This document shows positions 61,236 to 64,000 of a stretch of DNA of 64,000 nucleotides, in pieces. This stretch comes from Roseateles hydrophilus (GTDB lineage: Bacteria > Pseudomonadota > Gammaproteobacteria > Burkholderiales > Burkholderiaceae_C). Each line of letters starts with the position of its first letter. The first letter of the stretch is position 1. The notes under the pieces are model-generated. The model was given only the letters and a program-made list of their open reading frames with translations. It had not been told where the DNA came from and did not search any database. A program made the translations under genes and the position numbers. The stretch covers positions 620,001-684,000 of the forward strand of contig NZ_JAPPUY010000001.1 of assembly GCF_026712245.1 (NCBI RefSeq), read 5' to 3'.

Positions 61236-63548
61236 TCACAGTTGCCACCAGGCCGGCAGCAGCGCGCGCACATCGGGGCGACGGTAGCGCTGGTCCAGCA
61301 GCCAGACATAGCCCTTGTCGTCCACCGAGCGCAGCACGCGGCCGGCGGCCTGCACCACCTTCTGCAGGCCGGGCACGAGGTCGGCGTAGCCGTGGTCGGC
61401 GCCGAACATCGCGTCCAGCCGCTCGCGCACCTGCTCCTGCAGCGGCGACACCGGCGGCAGGCCCAGCGTGGCGATGAAGGCGCCAATGAGGCGCGTGCCG
61501 GGCAGGTCCACGCCCTCGGCGAACGCGCCGCCCAGCACGGCGAAGCCGACGCCCTGGCCGCCTTCGACGAAGCGGTCCAGGAAGCCGCGCCGCGCGGCCT
61601 CGCCCATCGCGCGGGCCTGGCTCCACTGCGGCACCTCGGGGTGGCGCAGCGCCAGCCGCTGCGACGCCTGCTCCAGGTAGTCGAAGCTGCTGAAGAAGGC
61701 GAGGTAGTTACCCGGCGCTTCAGCGAACTGGGTGGCGATGACGTCCACCAGCGGGTTCAGCGACGCCTGGCGGTGCTCGTAGCGCGTGGACAGCGGCGCC
61801 ACGCGCACGGTCAGGTGCTCGGGCGGGAAGGGCGCGGGCACGTCGATCCACGCGGTGCTGTCGGGCAGGCCCAGCAGGTCGCGCGGGTAGTCGGGCGGGC
61901 CCAGCGTGGCCGAGAACAGCGTGACGCTGTGCAGCCCCTCGAAGCGCTCCTTCAGGAAGAAGCCGGGCACGATGTTGCGCACGGACAGCAGCACGTCGGT
62001 CGTGCCGTCGTCGTCGTCTTCCAGCAGCGACAGGTTGACGGGGGCGTCCAGCGGCGCGGCCTGGCGCGTGGCGGCGCTGCGCTGCAGGTCGCACAGCGAG
62101 TGCGTGTCCAGCCGGTCCAGCAGGCGCTGCAGCCCCAGCACGTCGAAATAGAACTCCAGCAGCGGGCCCACGTCGAGCGGGTGGTTCTGCACATGCTCGC
62201 CCAGCGCCGTGTTGACGCGCTGCAGCGCCTCGGCGAGGTCGTCGGGAATGGCTTTCAGCGGCTGGTAGTCGGCCGGCTGCGCGCGGGCCAGCGTGGCCAG
62301 CTCCTTGGCCAGCCGGCGCAGCGGCGGCTGCAGCACCTTGGGTGCATCGGCCACGGCGCTGCGGACGCGCTCGAGGCTGAGGCTGGCGCTGTACATGTCG
62401 CGCGCGCGGTCAACGAGGTTGTGCGCCTCGTCCACCAGCAGCGCGAGCTTCCAGCCCTGCGCCTGCGCGAGGCCGTAGAGCTGGCCGTGGGGGTCGAAGG
62501 CATGGTGCACGTCGCCGACGACGACGTCGACCCAGCGCAGCAGCTCCTGGCCCAGGTAGTAGGGGCAGACGCCATGCTTGAGCGCGATGCGGCGCTGCGC
62601 GGGCGCGTCCAGCCAGCCGGCCTGCAGGCCTTCAGCGCGGGCGGCGGGTAGCGCGTCGTAGAAGCCGTGGGCCAGCGGGCAGGCGTCGCCGTGGCAGGCC
62701 TTGGTGGGGTGCTCGCAGGCCTGCTCCTTGGCCACCAGCGTCAGCACGCGCAGGGCCTTGGTGGGCGCCGCCTCGCGCAGCGCGTGCAGCGCCTCCAGCG
62801 CCGTGATGCGGCCCGTGCCCTTGCAAGTCATGTAGCCGATCTTGTCGAGCCGCTGGCCGGGCATGGCGCGCAGCAGCGGGTACAGCGTGCCCAGCGTCTT
62901 GCCGATGCCGGTGGGCGCCTGCGCCAGCAGGTGGCGGCCGTTGGCGGCCACGCGGTAGACAGCCTCGGCCAGCAGGCGCTGGCCCGGGCGCAGCTCGCCG
63001 AGCGGGAAGGGCAGGGCGGCGAGGCTGGCGTCGCGCGCGCTGCGGTGCGCGGCCTCCTGCGCGGCCCAGGCCTCGAACTGCGCGCAGCGCGCCTCGAACG
63101 CCGCCTGCAGCGCGGCGGCGCTGAACTTGTCGCGCAGCACGGTCTCATGCTGTGTGTCGGCGTCCACGTAGACCAGGGCCAGCTCCAGCTCGGCCAGCCC
63201 GCGGTCCGCGGCGATGAGGGCGCCGTAGGTCTCCAGCTGCGCCCAGTGCAGCGCGCGGCGGTTCTCGGGGATGAGGTCCACCGGGCCGCGGATGGTCTTG
63301 ATCTCCTCCAGCCGGTTCACGTCGGCTTCATACCCATCGGCGCGGCCGCGCACGCGCAGGTGGCCGTGCATGGCTTCCAGCGGCAGCTCGATCTCGTAGC
63401 CGGGCGAGCGCCGCGCCAGCACGGCAAGCTGCATGGCCTGGCCCTCCAGCGCCGTGGCGGACGGCGTGAAGCGCCGGTCCAGGCTGCCGCGCTTGGCGGT
63501 GAACTCGCACAGGCTGCGGACGGAGACGGTGTAGGTCCAGTCGCTCAA
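61236..63548 (-). CDS. Nuclease-helicase: PD-(D/E)XK-like N-terminus and XPD/DinG-type DNA helicase
   Basis: The 770-residue protein begins YTVSVRSLCEFTAKRGSLD. Its N-terminal domain (about residues 1-170) has VRGRADGYEADVNRLEEIKT, whose Asp and E-x-K fit a PD-(D/E)XK nuclease of the Cas4/RecB type. The helicase part has Walker A AQAPTGIGKTLGT and four Cys (CEHPTKACHGDACPLAHG and HGVCPYYLG) that fit an XPD-type 4Fe-4S cluster. It also has LLVDEAHNLVDRARDMYSA (DEAH), SATLGPPD and QAAGRVLRSVDDKGYV (motif VI). A 5'-3' superfamily 2 helicase acting in DNA repair is likely. The start is TTG 63548, overlapping the dinB stop (TTGA); no ATG precedes the conserved N-terminus. Confidence 0.9.
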   Translation of the reverse strand: MSDWTYTVSVRSLCEFTAKRGSLDRRFTPSATALEGQAMQLAVLARRSPGYEIELPLEAMHGHLRVRGRADGYEADVNRLEEIKTIRGPVDLIPENRRALHWAQLETYGALIAADRGLAELELALVYVDADTQHETVLRDKFSAAALQAAFEARCAQFEAWAAQEAAHRSARDASLAALPFPLGELRPGQRLLAEAVYRVAANGRHLLAQAPTGIGKTLGTLYPLLRAMPGQRLDKIGYMTCKGTGRITALEALHALREAAPTKALRVLTLVAKEQACEHPTKACHGDACPLAHGFYDALPAARAEGLQAGWLDAPAQRRIALKHGVCPYYLGQELLRWVDVVVGDVHHAFDPHGQLYGLAQAQGWKLALLVDEAHNLVDRARDMYSASLSLERVRSAVADAPKVLQPPLRRLAKELATLARAQPADYQPLKAIPDDLAEALQRVNTALGEHVQNHPLDVGPLLEFYFDVLGLQRLLDRLDTHSLCDLQRSAATRQAAPLDAPVNLSLLEDDDDGTTDVLLSVRNIVPGFFLKERFEGLHSVTLFSATLGPPDYPRDLLGLPDSTAWIDVPAPFPPEHLTVRVAPLSTRYEHRQASLNPLVDVIATQFAEAPGNYLAFFSSFDYLEQASQRLALRHPEVPQWSQARAMGEAARRGFLDRFVEGGQGVGFAVLGGAFAEGVDLPGTRLIGAFIATLGLPPVSPLQEQVRERLDAMFGADHGYADLVPGLQKVVQAAGRVLRSVDDKGYVWLLDQRYRRPDVRALLPAWWQL

Positions 63549-64000
63549 AACAGGCTCAGGTTGTCGGGCGCGCGCCGGGGGTCGGCGCGCGGCGCGGCTG
63601 GCGCAGCGTCCAGCACCTCGCTGGCATGCACCAGGTTGCCGACGCGCACGCCCATCAGCCGCAGCCGCTTGTCGAAGGTGACGCGCTTGAGGCACAGGCC
63701 CACCGCGTGGCGGATGTCGGCTGCGCTGGTCACGGGGATCTTGAGCGTCTGGTCGCGCGTGACGGTCACGAAGCCCTCGAAGCGCAGCTTGATGCCCACG
63801 GTCTTGCCCGCGTAGCGCTTGCGCGCGAGGTCGTCGGCCAGGCGCGCGCACAGCTCGTCCATGATCTGGCCCAGCAGTGCCTTGTCGTGGCGGGCGCTCA
63901 GGTCGCGCTCGAAGGTGGTCTCGCGGCTGATGGAGACGGGCTCGCTGTAGGTGACCACCGGCCGGTTGTCGCGGCCGTGCGCGGCGTTGTGCAGCCAGGC
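63545..64000 (-). CDS. dinB: DNA polymerase IV (Y family), C-terminal part
   Basis: The frame runs off the right edge; 151 residues are visible, read from codon boundary 64000. They cover the little-finger domain: VSISRETTFERDLSARHD, LARKRYAGKTVGIKLRFEGF, VTRDQTLKIPV and LCLKRVTFDKRLRLMGVRV. The catalytic palm lies outside the window. The C-terminus, PDNLSLF, resembles the QxxLxLF-type beta-clamp-binding peptide of DinB. The stop overlaps the TTG start of the nuclease-helicase, so the two are translationally coupled. No LexA box can be checked because the promoter is beyond the edge. Confidence 0.92.
   Translation of the reverse strand, partial: AWLHNAAHGRDNRPVVTYSEPVSISRETTFERDLSARHDKALLGQIMDELCARLADDLARKRYAGKTVGIKLRFEGFVTVTRDQTLKIPVTSAADIRHAVGLCLKRVTFDKRLRLMGVRVGNLVHASEVLDAAPAAPRADPRRAPDNLSLF

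Overview
The window is one continuous stretch of high-GC bacterial chromosome. Gene content and order point to a betaproteobacterium of the order Burkholderiales, most like the Roseateles/Pelomonas/Rubrivivax group (inference from protein content; I could not run a search). Supporting signs are separate hemC-hemD-hemX-hemY genes, an H-NS family gene, grpE-dnaK-dnaJ under sigma-32-like promoters, a lysine/alanine-rich RpoD N-terminus, the dnaX-ybaB-recR block and a small 4.5S-type SRP RNA. I found no insertion sequence, prophage, CRISPR array or integrase. Everything looks like core or lineage-specific chromosome.

Layout. 1-4.3 kb: the end of an unidentified gene, then hemC-hemD-hemX-hemY. 4.3-4.6 kb: two identical tRNA-Arg(ACG) genes with promoter and terminator. 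4.7-9.2 kb: a radical SAM protein of the DNA-photolyase-like family under a near-perfect LexA box, convergent with an EptA-type phosphoethanolamine transferase that follows a response regulator-TPR gene. 9.4-13.3 kb: grpE-dnaK-dnaJ. 13.3-15.8 kb: hemH, an S4 RNA-binding protein and an adenylate cyclase-FHA protein. 15.9-23.5 kb: a GGDEF/EAL membrane protein, then dnaG and rpoD, a macromolecular-synthesis locus without rpsU next to it. 23.7-26.0 kb: hns, yggX and argA. 26-29.9 kb: hrpA. 30-34.3 kb: a pseudokinase-HDOD protein and a kinase-HDOD-GAF protein in tandem. 34.3-35.9 kb: SRP RNA, a SirB2-like membrane protein and a divergent PurM homologue. 36-39.2 kb: dnaX-ybaB-recR-MAPEG. 39.2-42.8 kb: an MltD-type transglycosylase, gloB, a methyltransferase and rnhA. 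42.9-47 kb: an amidohydrolase, a peptide-binding protein and dcd. 47.2-52 kb: a hypothetical gene, an S46 peptidase, a YkuD-like lipoprotein and ynfA. 52-60.4 kb: a chemoreceptor, an alpha-hydroxy-acid dehydrogenase, a Sel1-repeat protein, a triple-CheW protein and a soluble multi-PAS chemoreceptor. 60.5-64 kb: a CAP-domain lipoprotein, a nuclease-helicase of the XPD/DinG type and the end of dinB.

Several themes run through the window. The signalling genes (REC-TPR, cyclase-FHA, GGDEF-EAL, kinase-HDOD pair, two chemoreceptors and a triple-CheW scaffold) suggest a motile or surface-living environmental bacterium. DNA-damage functions (LexA-boxed radical SAM gene, dinB-helicase, recR) recur. 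A set of monocistronic or first genes (hemC, the radical SAM gene, the cyclase-FHA gene, argA, hrpA, the purM homologue, dnaX, perhaps dnaG) have a -10-like hexamer 8-9 nt before the start codon and no visible ribosome binding site, so they may be transcribed without a leader.
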